Positions 33,426 to 41,963 of a stretch of 60,412 nt of DNA are shown here, piece after piece. The stretch's first letter is position 1, and each line of letters starts with the position of its first letter. Below the pieces are notes generated by a model that was not told where the DNA came from, did not search any database, and saw nothing but the letters and a program-made list of their open reading frames with translations. Both the position numbers and the translations under genes were made by a program. The stretch comes from Paracoccaceae bacterium (GTDB lineage: Bacteria > Pseudomonadota > Alphaproteobacteria > Rhodobacterales > Rhodobacteraceae). The DNA is taken from the NCBI GenBank assembly GCA_023383015.1, contig JAHDXW010000025.1, positions 1 through 60,412 on the forward strand, given 5' to 3'.

Positions 33426-34418
33426 TCAGAGCGCGTTGATCGCGTCGACGATCCCCGCGGGCCACGAGCCCGAGTAGTCCGAGGCGAGGTAGGCCGCCTG
33501 CACCCGGGCCCGGAAGGCGGCGAGGTCGGGTTCGTAGACGTCGATGCCCTGGCCCCGGAAGAAGGCGACGAGTTCGCCCTCGAGCGCAAGCTGGCGCTGC
33601 CGCCCGGCCTCGGCGGCGGCATCGGCGGCGGCCACCAGGCGGGCCTGCCGGTCGGCGCCGAGGCCGTCCCACACCTGTTTCGAGAAGGCGAGGTAGTTGA
33701 GGTCGACCAGATGCGAGGTCAGCACGATCTGCTTGATCACCTCGTAGAACTTGGCGTCTCGGACGGTGGGCAGTGGGTTGTCCTCGCCGTCGATCGCGCC
33801 GGTCTGGAGCGCGGTGTAGACCTCGGTGAAGGCCATCGGAAGCGGGTTGGCGCCGAGCGCCGAGCCGAGGAACTGCCAGGCGTCGGTGCCCGGCATGCGC
33901 AGCCGAACGCCGGCAAGGTCGTCGGGGGTCATCACCCGCTTGTCGATGCGCAGGTTGAGGTTGCGCCGGCCGAGATACATCACCGTCAGAAGCTTGACGC
34001 CGAGCTCGGCCTCGACCTTGGCCTTGTAGGGGTCCATCACCGGGCTGTTGAACACCGCCACCTGATGGGCGGCGTCACGGTGCAGGTAGCCCGAGGCGAA
34101 GACCGAGAACTCGGGGAAGAACACCGCGAGCTCCTGAGCCGAGGCGATCGACATCTCGAGGTTGCCGCGGGCGATCGCCTCGAGCTCGGTGCCCTGGCGG
34201 AAGAGCGAGGCGTTCCAGTGCGGCTCGAAGGTGGCGAAGTCGGCGATCGCCGGCGCGAACACCTCGGTCAGGGCGACGGCGCGCTGGTCGGTGGGCGAGG
34301 CCGGCGAGGACAGGCGCAGGGTGATCGTCTGCGCGCGGGCCGGGCCGGCAGCCATGGCGGCAAGGGCAAGGGCCGCCGAGGAACCGAGGACGGCGCGGCG
34401 GGACAGGCTTTGGGTCAT
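33426..34418 (-). CDS. TRAP transporter substrate-binding protein (DctP)
   Basis: This 330-residue periplasmic solute receptor has a Tat-style signal (SRRAVLGSSAALALAAMAAG, cleaved near ARA-QTITLR). Family features include the carboxylate-binding Arg in GVRLRMPGTDAW near residue 180, followed by ALGANPLPMAFTEVYTALQTGAIDGEDNPL. The early Glu in QGTELEAIARGNLEMSIAS is also typical. It heads the minus-strand TRAP operon (dctP-dctQ-dctM-aroE-like). A near-perfect palindrome at 34491-34509 lies in the shared promoter region with aroQ. Confidence 0.92.
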   Translation of the reverse strand: MTQSLSRRAVLGSSAALALAAMAAGPARAQTITLRLSSPASPTDQRAVALTEVFAPAIADFATFEPHWNASLFRQGTELEAIARGNLEMSIASAQELAVFFPEFSVFASGYLHRDAAHQVAVFNSPVMDPYKAKVEAELGVKLLTVMYLGRRNLNLRIDKRVMTPDDLAGVRLRMPGTDAWQFLGSALGANPLPMAFTEVYTALQTGAIDGEDNPLPTVRDAKFYEVIKQIVLTSHLVDLNYLAFSKQVWDGLGADRQARLVAAADAAAEAGRQRQLALEGELVAFFRGQGIDVYEPDLAAFRARVQAAYLASDYSGSWPAGIVDAINAL

Positions 34419-34490
34419 GATGGTCCTCCCTTCGGTCGTCCGGGCCCGCGCTTGCGGCCCGGTGCCGAAGTGGTGGCAGCTTCGTCTGGC

Positions 34491-34509
34491 GATGTCCAGA
34501 AAGGACGTC
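34491..34509. promoter_or_regulatory. Candidate operator in the divergent TRAP/aroQ promoter region
   Basis: GATGTCCAGAAAGGACGTC is an inverted repeat of 7-base arms with one mismatch around a 5-base centre. It lies in the 131-base gap between the divergently transcribed dctP and aroQ genes, 41 bases before the aroQ ATG. A shared site would let one regulator control both halves of the quinate/shikimate locus. The regulator is not encoded next to it. Confidence 0.4.
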
Positions 34510-34549
34510 TAGGCTCTGCCCCAGTCGCCGCCACCTCCGCGAGTCCACC

Positions 34550-34987
34550 ATGTCCAAGACCGTCTGGATCCTCAACGGACCGAACTTGAACCTGCTCGGC
34601 CGCCGCCAGCCCGAGCTCTACGGCCGCGAGACGCTGGCCGATGTCGAGGCCGCCTGCGTCGCGCTCGGCGCCGGGCTGGGGCTGGCGGTGCGGCTGTTCC
34701 AGTCCAACCACGAGGGCGCGATCGTCGAGACGATCCATGCCGCCCGCCAAGAGGCGCAGGGGATCGTCATCAACCCCGGCGCCTACACGCACACCTCGGT
34801 GGCCATCCTCGATGCGCTGAACGCCTTCGAGGGGCCGGTGATCGAGGTCCACATCTCCAACATCCACAAGCGCGAGAGCTTCCGCCACCACTCCTATGTC
34901 TCGATGCGGGCCGAGGGCGTGATCGCCGGGCTCGGGACCGAGGGCTACCAGGCGGCGGTGCGGCGCCTGGCGACACTGCTGGCATGA
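34550..34987 (+). CDS. aroQ: Type II 3-dehydroquinate dehydratase
   Basis: This 145-residue enzyme interconverts 3-dehydroquinate and 3-dehydroshikimate as a dodecamer. Diagnostic segments are [19 protein letters not shown] with the catalytic Tyr, [29 protein letters not shown] and [19 protein letters not shown] with the catalytic His. Length is standard. In this setting, paired with a quinate-type dehydrogenase and a TRAP importer, it probably serves catabolism, since type II enzymes are used in both directions. Its stop overlaps the next ATG by 4 bases. Confidence 0.95.
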   Translation: MSKTVWILNGPNLNLLGRRQPELYGRETLADVEAACVALGAGLGLAVRLFQSNHEGAIVETIHAARQEAQGIVINPGAYTHTSVAILDALNAFEGPVIEVHISNIHKRESFRHHSYVSMRAEGVIAGLGTEGYQAAVRRLATLLA

Positions 34988-36018
34988 GGCCGGTCGCACT
35001 GGCTGTCTGCGGAGCGGGGCTGATCGGCCGGCGCCACCTCGACGCCATCGACCGGGCCGCGGGCGCGCGCCTGGCCGCCATCGTCGAACCCGACCCGGCC
35101 GCCGGGGTGCTGGCGGCGGCACGCGGCGTGCCCTGGCATCCCGACCTGTCCGACCTGCCTGCCGGCGCCGCCGAGGGCGTCATCCTGGCCACCCCCAACG
35201 CGCACCATGTCGCCGGTGCGCTGGCCTGCATCGCCGCCGGGCTGCCGGTGCTCGTGGAGAAGCCGCTGGCCGCCGATCTCGCCGGGGCGCGGGTGATCGT
35301 GGCCGCGGCCGAGGCCGCCGGGGTGCCGGTCGCGGTCGGCCACCACCGGCGCCACAACCCGCTGGTGGCGGCGGCGCGGGCGGCGATCGTGCAGGGTACC
35401 ATCGGCACGCCGGTCGCGGTGCATGCGATGTTCTGGCTGCGCAAGCCCGACGACTATTTCGACGTGCCCTGGAGGCGGCAGCCGGGGGCAGGGCCGGTGA
35501 TGGTCAACCTCGTGCACGACATCGACCTGCTGCGCCACCTCCTGGGCGAGATCGTCGCCGTGACGGCGGCGAGCAGCAGCGCCGCCCGCGGCCATGCGGT
35601 GGAGGAGACGGCGGTGCTGCTCCTGCGGTTCGCCTCCGGCGTGCTCGGCAGCGCCAGCGTGTCGGACGTCATCCCGGCGCCCTGGTCGTGGGAGTTCAGC
35701 GCCGGCGAGAACCCCGCCTATCCCGCCGCCGGGCAGTTCTGCTACCTGATCGGCGGCAGCCGCGGCGCGCTCGAGCTGCCCTCGGGGCGGCTCTGGCACC
35801 ATCCCGGGGCGCAGGGCTGGTGGTCGCCGCTGGCCGCCACGGTGGCGCCGCGGCCGGCCGGCGAGCCGCTGGTGGCGCAGGTCGAGCAGTTCGCCCGCGT
35901 CGTCCGCGGCCTCGAGGAACCGCTGGTGCCGGCGCGCGAGGGGCTGGCGACGCTGGCGGTGATCGAGGCGGTGCTGGCCTCGGCGCGCGAGGGGCGGACG
36001 GTGGCGCCACAGCGATGA
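34984..36018 (+). CDS. Gfo/Idh/MocA family NAD(P)-dependent oxidoreductase
   Basis: This 344-residue protein has an N-terminal Rossmann fold ([15 protein letters not shown]), the EKP motif ([14 protein letters not shown] near residue 95) and a GFO/IDH C-terminal domain with [17 protein letters not shown], where His-Asp lies in the active site near 175-180. Because translation is coupled to aroQ, it likely acts on a related cyclic polyol or hydroxy acid, for example oxidising quinate or a dehydroshikimate-side intermediate. The specific reaction is inference. Confidence 0.85.
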   Translation: MRPVALAVCGAGLIGRRHLDAIDRAAGARLAAIVEPDPAAGVLAAARGVPWHPDLSDLPAGAAEGVILATPNAHHVAGALACIAAGLPVLVEKPLAADLAGARVIVAAAEAAGVPVAVGHHRRHNPLVAAARAAIVQGTIGTPVAVHAMFWLRKPDDYFDVPWRRQPGAGPVMVNLVHDIDLLRHLLGEIVAVTAASSSAARGHAVEETAVLLLRFASGVLGSASVSDVIPAPWSWEFSAGENPAYPAAGQFCYLIGGSRGALELPSGRLWHHPGAQGWWSPLAATVAPRPAGEPLVAQVEQFARVVRGLEEPLVPAREGLATLAVIEAVLASAREGRTVAPQR

Positions 36019-36031
36019 GGCGCGGCCGGCG

Positions 36032-36931
36032 CTAGCCCGTCTCCCCGGCCCGGAAGCGCCCGAGGGCCGCCGCGACGCCGGCCGCAGCCGCCGGCGGCAG
36101 GGGCAAGAGCGGCGGGCGCACCGCCGCCCAGGCAGGATCGCCGCGGTGATGGGCGACCAGCGCCTTGACCGCCGGCGTCACCGGATGGGCGCAGACCGCC
36201 TCGACCAGCGCATCAAGCCCCGCCGGCGGCGCCCCGCCGGCGATGATGCGCGCCAGCGCTCCGGGGATGACGTTCGCCATGCCGCTGATCGAGCCGGCCG
36301 CCCCGCGCGCCACCGCCCGCGCGAGCAGCCGCTCGTCACCCACGAGCACGGCCATGTCGGACAGCGCGAGGAAGCCCTCGGTGGCCTCCCAGTCGCCGGC
36401 GCTGTCCTTGACGCCGAGGATCGCCGGGCCGAAGGACGCGCGCAGCCGGCCGACGAGCGCCGGCGACAGCGCTACCCCGGTCACCTGCGGGATGTGGTAG
36501 AGGATCAGCTCGGCCCCCCGCGGCACCACCCGCGCGGCCACCGCCGCCAGCCAGGCGTGCACGCCCGCCTCGGCGACTCCGCGGAAGTAGAACGGCGGGG
36601 TCAGCAGCAGCCGCCGGGCGCCGCGTTCGAGCGCCGCCACCGCCTGCGCCTCGGCGGCCTCGACCGCGGTCGCCACGACCGCCGCGACCACCTGCCCGGG
36701 CGCCACCCCCGCGGCGAGGACGGCATCGTGCAGCGCCCCGCGCTCCGCCGGGCCGAGCGAGGCGCCCTCGCCGGTGGTGCCGAATAGCGTGACGCTGTCG
36801 CATCCCTCGGCGATTAGCCGCACCGCATGCGCCGCCCCCCGCCCGGGGTCGAGCCGGCCGACGTCATCGACCGGAAGGACGAGGGCGGCCGACAGGCCGA
36901 AACCCGGCGTCGTGCCCTGGCTGGCTGTCAT
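36032..36931 (-). CDS. DapA/NAL family Schiff-base aldolase-dehydratase
   Basis: This 299-residue TIM barrel belongs to the dihydrodipicolinate synthase family. The TTGEG motif is seen in LFGTTGEGASLG near residue 45, the Tyr in LILYHIPQVTG near 140 and the Schiff-base Lys in ILGVKDSAGDW near 165. Members include DapA, N-acetylneuraminate lyase, 2-keto-3-deoxy-sugar-acid aldolases and ketoglutarate semialdehyde-forming dehydratases. The start at 36931 fits the family; the longer frame upstream crosses the tRNA gene. It converges with the Gfo/Idh gene. It could process the 2-keto-3-deoxy acid made by the IlvD/Edd enzyme 7 kb away, but this is only a guess. Confidence 0.85.
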   Translation of the reverse strand: MTASQGTTPGFGLSAALVLPVDDVGRLDPGRGAAHAVRLIAEGCDSVTLFGTTGEGASLGPAERGALHDAVLAAGVAPGQVVAAVVATAVEAAEAQAVAALERGARRLLLTPPFYFRGVAEAGVHAWLAAVAARVVPRGAELILYHIPQVTGVALSPALVGRLRASFGPAILGVKDSAGDWEATEGFLALSDMAVLVGDERLLARAVARGAAGSISGMANVIPGALARIIAGGAPPAGLDALVEAVCAHPVTPAVKALVAHHRGDPAWAAVRPPLLPLPPAAAAGVAAALGRFRAGETG

Positions 36932-37015
36932 CGCGCTGGCCTCCCGCTGCCCGGACCATGGCCTAAGCCGCCCGGCCGCGCCGGGCAAGGGCCCCGTGGC
37001 CCGCGACGGGATGGC

Positions 37016-37090
<75 letters not shown>

Positions 37091-37160
37091 CCATGTCCTT
37101 CCAGATAGCTACCCCGGGCGCTGACCCGACGCAAGCGGGCTCTGGAAAAGCCCTTTGGTT

Positions 37161-37226
37161 TCAGCCGCCTTCGCCCGCAGAGCCGCCCCCTGCAGAGGGA
37201 GTGCCCTGCCACCGGGCTACGGCGGC
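37161..37226 (-). pseudogene. tRNA-like relic next to tRNA-Thr
   Basis: On the minus strand, 66 bases resemble the adjacent tRNA-Thr. The 5' arm GCCGCCG is followed by TAGCCCGGTGGCAGGGCA (D arm with a GCCC/GGGC stem) and CTCCC TCTGCAG GGGGC as an anticodon arm. The 3' end AGGCGGC can pair with six of seven acceptor bases. The variable/T-arm region is shortened and has no TTCRANNC loop, and no CCA follows. It is probably a decayed tRNA duplicate, with anticodon position reading TGC. Apart from this relic I see nothing coding in 37091-37423. Confidence 0.4.
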
Positions 37227-37423
37227 ACGCCGCCGCGCCGGTTCCGCCGTGGCGCCACCTGCGCTGGCGGGGCGTCGGGCCGCCGGCGGCGGCGCGCGGG
37301 CGCGACATAGCCCCTCCCGGGGCGGGTATGCAAGAGCGAAGTTCCGCCCGCGCCGCCGCGGCGCGAGGTTGCGCCGACGGCGCGGGCTTGCCATGGTGGC
37401 GGCGGTGGGGTGACGGGTGCGCG

Positions 37424-38152
37424 ATGTGCTGGAGTCTGGCGGCGACGGCAGCGATGGTCGCGGGGGGAGGCGCGGCCACGGCGGTGAGCCTGCGGCGCCG
37501 CGACACGCCGGCCATCCCGTTGACGCTGGGCTACTTCACGCTGATGGAGGCGCTGCAGCTTGCCGGATACACTGTCGTGGGCCAGTGCGAGAGCCCGGCC
37601 AACCAGTCGGTGACCCTGCTGTCGGTGCTGCACATCGTCTTCCAGCCGCTGGTCATCAACGCCTTTGCGATGGCCATCACCGGGCAGCCGCGGCGGGCGG
37701 CGCTGCGCTGGGGGGTGCACCTGTTCTGCGCCGCCGCGGCCGCCTCGATGCTCCTGCAGCTCTATCCCTTCGCCTGGGCGGGGGCCTGCGCGCCGGGCTC
37801 CAACCTTTGCGCCGAGCGGCTGTGCACGGTCGCGGGCGCCTGGCACATCGGCTGGGACGTGCCCTACAACGGGCTGTTCGTGCCGCTGGAGGCGGCGCTG
37901 GGCACCTCGTGGGGCTTTCCCGGCTACATCCTCGCGGTGTTCGTGCTGCCGCTGGCCTATGGCGCCTGGCGCTTCGTGCTGTTCCACGCCGCGCTGGGGC
38001 CGATCCTCGCGGGGATGCTGACCGACCGGCCGAACGAGGTGCCGGCGATCTGGTGCCTGTTCTCGATCGGGCTCGTGCTGGCGGCGGCGAGCCCGCGGTT
38101 CCGCCGCCTGCTGGCGCCGCGCGCCGAAGCCGCAGCCGCCGCCGGCCCCTGA
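37424..38152 (+). CDS. DUF5765-type multi-pass membrane protein
   Basis: This 242-residue protein starts MCWSLAATAAMVAGGGAATA and has about six to seven membrane helices (TLGYFTLMEALQLAGYTVVG; LLSVLHIVFQPLVINAFAMAI; VHLFCAAAAASMLLQLYPFAW; GFPGYILAVFVLPLAYGAWRF; IWCLFSIGLVLAAAS). Polar Glu, His and Cys residues sit in the membrane (MEAL, LHIVFQ), and a Cys-containing loop GACAPGSNLCAERLCTVAG suggests disulfides. I recognise the family as DUF5765, common in Rhodobacterales, of unknown function. ATG 37424 is chosen because the protein family begins MCWS; the longer upstream frame is low-complexity. Confidence 0.8.
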   Translation: MCWSLAATAAMVAGGGAATAVSLRRRDTPAIPLTLGYFTLMEALQLAGYTVVGQCESPANQSVTLLSVLHIVFQPLVINAFAMAITGQPRRAALRWGVHLFCAAAAASMLLQLYPFAWAGACAPGSNLCAERLCTVAGAWHIGWDVPYNGLFVPLEAALGTSWGFPGYILAVFVLPLAYGAWRFVLFHAALGPILAGMLTDRPNEVPAIWCLFSIGLVLAAASPRFRRLLAPRAEAAAAAGP

Positions 38153-38217
38153 CCCCGGGCCCGCCCGGCGCGCGGCGGCTGGACCGGCCGGCAGCCCTGC
38201 GCTAATCAGCCGGAACG

Positions 38218-38445
38218 ATGGAGCCGACCCCGCCCGACACGCCCCGCCGCCGCCCGCCGCCCGCGGACGGCACCGGGCGGCCGGCGCGGCTGAAGGTGGC
38301 GCTGCGCGACAACCTCGCCCGCCGCAAGGCCCAGGCGCGGGCGCGGGCGGCGGCGGCAGCGCCGGGGGCGGGGGCGGGGCCGGGGCAAGACGGGCCGGAA
38401 CCGGCGGCGGGCGGGCCGCCGCCGGCGGCAGACGACGGGGCATAG
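38218..38445 (+). CDS. Small basic protein upstream of murA
   Basis: This is a 75-residue protein with a Pro-rich N-terminus, a basic helix ARLKVALRDNLARRKAQARAR in the middle and a Gly/Pro/Ala tail. The central helix is a recurrent feature of small hypothetical proteins found before murA in Rhodobacterales, and the stop is 9 bases before the murA ATG. No function is known. Composition is extreme, so the coding call is moderate. Confidence 0.5.
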   Translation: MEPTPPDTPRRRPPPADGTGRPARLKVALRDNLARRKAQARARAAAAAPGAGAGPGQDGPEPAAGGPPPAADDGA

Positions 38446-38454
38446 GGAGCAGGC

Positions 38455-39723
38455 ATGGATTCGATCCTCATCCGGGGTGGCGAGCCGCTTGCGGGCGGCA
38501 TCCCGATCGCCGGGGCCAAGAACGCCTGCCTGGCGCTGATGCCCGCGACGCTGCTGTCCGACCAGCCCCTGACGCTGACCAACTGCCCGCGGCTGTCGGA
38601 CATCCGCACCATGACGCTGCTCTTGCAGTCGCTCGGCGCCGAGGTCACCCAGCTGCAGGGCGGGCAGGTGCTGGCGCTGTCGTCCCACGACCTGACTGGC
38701 GCCCGGGCCGACTACGACATCGTCCGCAAGATGCGCGCCTCGATCCTCGTCCTCGGGCCGCTGGTGGCGCGCTGCGGGCGGGCCGAGGTGTCACTGCCGG
38801 GCGGCTGCGCGATCGGGGCGCGGCCGGTCGACCTGCACCTGCGCGGGCTCGAGGCGCTCGGCGCCGAGATGGACCTGCGCGACGGATATGTCCATGCCAC
38901 CGCGCCGCGCGGGCTGCGCGGCGGGGTGGTGGCCTTTCCCTTCATCTCGGTCGGCGCGACCGAGAACGTGCTCATGGCCGCCGTGCTTGCCCGCGGCACG
39001 ACGGTGATCCGCAACGCCGCACGCGAGCCCGAGATCGTCGATCTTGCCCGCTGCCTGCGGCGGATGGGGGCGCGGATCGCCGGCGAGGGGACGGCGACGA
39101 TCGAGGTCGAGGGCGTCGACCGTCTGGCCGGTGCCACCCACCCGGTGGTCGTTGACCGCATCGAGCTTGGCACCTACATGCTCGCCCCCGCGATCGCCGG
39201 CGGCGAGGTGGAGTGCCTCGGCGGCCGGCTCGACCTTGTCGCGGCCTTCGCCGAGAAGCTTGCCGCCACCGGCATGGATGTGCGGCCGACCGAGGGGGGC
39301 ATCGCGGTGCGCAACCCCGGCCGCCGGCCGCGTGCGGTGGATGTGGTGACCGAGCCCTTCCCGGGCTTTCCCACCGACCTGCAGGCGCAGATGATGGCGC
39401 TGCTCTGCACTGCCGAGGGCGAGAGCGTGCTGGAGGAACGCATCTTCGAGAACCGCTTCATGCACGCCCCCGAGCTGATGCGGATGGGCGCCCGCATCGA
39501 GGTGCATGGCGGCACCGCCCGGGTGCAGGGGGTGGAGCGGCTGCGCGGGGCGCCGGTGATGGCCACCGACCTGCGCGCCTCGGTCAGCCTGATCCTCGCG
39601 GGGCTGGCCGCCGCGGGCGAGACGGTGGTCAGCCGTGTCTACCACCTCGACCGCGGCTACGAGCGGCTGGAGGCCAAGCTGTCGGCCGTCGGCGCAAGGA
39701 TCGAGCGGGTGCGCGGGGCATGA
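38455..39723 (+). CDS. murA: UDP-N-acetylglucosamine 1-carboxyvinyltransferase
   Basis: This 422-residue enzyme catalyses the first committed step of peptidoglycan synthesis in the cytoplasm, adding enolpyruvate to UDP-GlcNAc. It has the [15 protein letters not shown] segment (catalytic Lys and Asn near residue 22) and [25 protein letters not shown] with the PEP-reactive Cys near 118, which makes it fosfomycin-sensitive by sequence. [18 protein letters not shown] and [16 protein letters not shown] follow. GGAG lies before the ATG and the stop overlaps the DUF2948 start by 4 bases. Confidence 0.97.
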   Translation: MDSILIRGGEPLAGGIPIAGAKNACLALMPATLLSDQPLTLTNCPRLSDIRTMTLLLQSLGAEVTQLQGGQVLALSSHDLTGARADYDIVRKMRASILVLGPLVARCGRAEVSLPGGCAIGARPVDLHLRGLEALGAEMDLRDGYVHATAPRGLRGGVVAFPFISVGATENVLMAAVLARGTTVIRNAAREPEIVDLARCLRRMGARIAGEGTATIEVEGVDRLAGATHPVVVDRIELGTYMLAPAIAGGEVECLGGRLDLVAAFAEKLAATGMDVRPTEGGIAVRNPGRRPRAVDVVTEPFPGFPTDLQAQMMALLCTAEGESVLEERIFENRFMHAPELMRMGARIEVHGGTARVQGVERLRGAPVMATDLRASVSLILAGLAAAGETVVSRVYHLDRGYERLEAKLSAVGARIERVRGA

Positions 39724-40202
39724 ACGACGCGCGCTACGAGGACGGCGCCGAGGCCCCGCTGCGGCTGCTGGCGCAGACGGCCGACGATCTGGCGGTGATC
39801 TCGGCCCTGCTGCAGGACGCCGTGCTGCAGATCACCGAGATGCGCTACGACCGCCGCCGCCGCCGCTTCGCGCTGCTTGTCAACCGCTTCCGCTGGGAGG
39901 ACCGCGACCGCGCCGAGCGCGCCGGCCGGCCCTACGAGCGGGTGCGCAGCCTCGTCGTGGTCGACGGGGTGCTGGCGGTGGCGAGCCAGGGCATCGACCG
40001 GCGCGAGCGCGACACGGTCCTGTCGGTTCTGTCGCTGGAGTTCCTGCCCGCCGCCGAGGGGGCGGGGCGCGTCCTTGTCACGCTGGCCGGCGACGGGGCG
40101 GTGGCGCTGGACGTCGAGTGCCTGGACGTGGCGCTGCGCGATGTCACCCGCCCCTATCTCGCGCCGTCGCGGCGTCTGCCCCGGCACCCCGACGCGGGAT
40201 GA
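39720..40202 (+). CDS. DUF2948 family protein
   Basis: This 160-residue soluble protein begins near [23 protein letters not shown] and has [24 protein letters not shown] and an end [26 protein letters not shown]. This matches the DUF2948 family, which in alphaproteobacteria lies directly after murA, often before hisD. Its role is unknown. It is translationally coupled on both sides: ATGA overlap with murA at 39720-39723 and with the acetyltransferase gene at 40199-40202. Confidence 0.85.
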   Translation: MNDARYEDGAEAPLRLLAQTADDLAVISALLQDAVLQITEMRYDRRRRRFALLVNRFRWEDRDRAERAGRPYERVRSLVVVDGVLAVASQGIDRRERDTVLSVLSLEFLPAAEGAGRVLVTLAGDGAVALDVECLDVALRDVTRPYLAPSRRLPRHPDAG

Positions 40203-40678
40203 GCGCGCGGCGGATCGGCCCGGCGGAGGCCGGCCTGTGGGCTGGGCTGCGCACCCAGGCGCTGGCGGCGGCGCCGGACGCCTTCGCCGGGGGGCCCGAA
40301 GGCTGGGCGGCCACACCGCTGGAGGCGGTGGCGGCCGAACTGGCCTGCGCGCGCGCCTTCGTGTGGGAGATGCGGGGCAGGGCGGTGGCCAGCGCCCAGT
40401 GGGTCGCCGATCCGGCCGAGGCGGCGCGAGGCTGGGTCGAGGCGGTGTTCGTCACCCCCGACGCCCGCGGCCGCGGCATTGCCGCGATGCTTCTGGACGC
40501 TCTGGCAGAGGACGCCGCCGCGGCCGGCCGGCGCGAACTGTGGCTCGAGGTCGCCCCGCGCAACCGCGCCGCGCTGGCCCGCTACCTGCATGCGGGGTTC
40601 CGCTCGCCGCCCCCCGGCCTGCCTCCGGCCGTCCCGGCGCGCGGGACGATCGCCCTCGTCCGCTTCCTGAAGGGCTGA
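40199..40678 (+). CDS. GNAT family N-acetyltransferase
   Basis: This 159-residue GNAT has the acetyl-CoA signature RGRGIAAMLLDALAEDAAAAG near residues 91-111, preceded by strand WVEAVFVTPDA and followed by ELWLEVAPRNRAALARYLHAGF. An N-terminal helix pair (GLWAGLRTQALAAAPDAF) is typical of the RimI/peptidyl type. The substrate is not predictable. It ends the murA operon and converges with gspF, with a 13-base gap. Confidence 0.85.
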   Translation: MSARRIGPAEAGLWAGLRTQALAAAPDAFAGGPEGWAATPLEAVAAELACARAFVWEMRGRAVASAQWVADPAEAARGWVEAVFVTPDARGRGIAAMLLDALAEDAAAAGRRELWLEVAPRNRAALARYLHAGFRSPPPGLPPAVPARGTIALVRFLKG

Positions 40679-40691
40679 TCCGGCCGGACTG

Positions 40692-41912
40692 TCAGGGCGC
40701 GATCGAGGACTGCAAATCGAAGATCGGCAGCAGCACCGCCAGCACGATCGTCAGCACCATCATCCCGACGACGATCATCAGCATCGGCTCGAGCAGGACA
40801 GCGATGCGCTTGCGTTCGGTCGCCGACCAGGTCTCGGCCAGGCGCGCGGCACGCTCGGTCATCGGGCCGAGCCGGGCCGAGGCCTCGCCGGCCTGCACGA
40901 GCTGGCGGGCCACGGGGGAGAGGAAGCTCAGCTGCGCGAGCGCCGCGGCGAGGCTTGCGCCGCGGCGCAGCGTCTCGGCGGCAGCCTGCGCCTCGGCAAG
41001 GTGACGGTCCTGGCGCAGCACCGCGGCGGCCGAGCGCAGGGCCTCGACCAGCGGCAGGCGGCTGTTGACCACCAGCGCGAGGGTGCGCAGATACTGCGCC
41101 TCGGCGGCCATGCGGCCCAGCCTTCCGACCAGCGGCAGGCGCATCAGCAGCCGGTCGCGCCGGGCCCGCAGCGCCGCCACCCGCGCGACCACCACGAGGG
41201 CCAGCGTGAGGGCCGCCGCCGCCGCCAGAAGCTCGGGCCAGCGCGCCTCGACGACCCCGGTGACCGCCATCAGTGCCTGCGTGAGCTCGGGCAGCGGCCG
41301 CCCGGTGGCCTCGAACATGCCGATGATCTCGGGGGCGACCGAGGTCATCAGCACGAAGGCCACGACCACCGAGACCGCGGCGACGAAGGCGGGATAGACC
41401 AGCGCCGAGGCGATCTGCGCCCGCTCGGCGCCGCTGGCCTCGAGATGGTCGGCGAGTGTCTGGAATACCGCTGCCAGCTCGCCCGACTGCTCGCCTGCGC
41501 GCAGGGCCGCGGTGACATAGGCCGGCAACTCGCCCGCCGTGGCGGCAAGCGCGGCCGAGAACGGCTCGCCGGCCAGGAGGCGTGCCTTGGTCTCGGCCGC
41601 CAGCGTCTCGAGGCGCGCCGCCCCGGCCGAGGCCTGCACGGCGTCAAGCGCCGCGTCGGCGGAAAGCCCCGCCCCGAGCAGAACCGCCATCTGCCGGGTG
41701 AAGACGGCCAGCAGGTCGCGGTCCAGCCGCCGGGGGCGGCCGAAGAGCCCGCGGCGGCCGGCGGGTGCGGCGCCCGCACGCGCCACCACCTCGGCCGGCA
41801 TCAGCCCGCGGGCCCGGAGCTCGGCCGAGGCGCCGGCGGCGTTCTCGGCCACCACCACGCCCTTGCGGCGCTTTCCGTCGGGGGTGTAGGCGACAAAGGC
41901 GAAGGTCTTCAC
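40692..41912 (-). CDS. gspF: Type II secretion system inner-membrane platform protein GspF
   Basis: This 406-residue platform protein has two GspF repeats: LLAVFTRQMAVLLGAGLSADAALDAV near residues 66-92 and QYLRTLALVVNSRLPLVEALRSAA near 265-288. Three membrane helices are seen (YPAFVAAVSVVVAFVLMTSV, LLAAAAALTLALVVVARVAAL and LMIVVGMMVLTIVLAVLLPIF). The N-terminus FAFVAYTPDGKRRKGVVVAENAAGA is the usual cytoplasmic domain contacting GspE. It is the last of a gspC-D-E-F order, separated from gspE by 51 bases. Confidence 0.92.
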   Translation of the reverse strand: MKTFAFVAYTPDGKRRKGVVVAENAAGASAELRARGLMPAEVVARAGAAPAGRRGLFGRPRRLDRDLLAVFTRQMAVLLGAGLSADAALDAVQASAGAARLETLAAETKARLLAGEPFSAALAATAGELPAYVTAALRAGEQSGELAAVFQTLADHLEASGAERAQIASALVYPAFVAAVSVVVAFVLMTSVAPEIIGMFEATGRPLPELTQALMAVTGVVEARWPELLAAAAALTLALVVVARVAALRARRDRLLMRLPLVGRLGRMAAEAQYLRTLALVVNSRLPLVEALRSAAAVLRQDRHLAEAQAAAETLRRGASLAAALAQLSFLSPVARQLVQAGEASARLGPMTERAARLAETWSATERKRIAVLLEPMLMIVVGMMVLTIVLAVLLPIFDLQSSIAP

Positions 41913-41963
41913 GCCGCCCTCCCGCTGGGGCCCGCACCGCGGCGGGGTGCCCCTGCCATCGCC

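Noticed and set aside
37161-37226. Functional tRNA-Ala(TGC)
   Set aside because: Although the loop could read TGC, position 33 is C, the T arm and TTCRANNC loop are missing, and no CCA is present.
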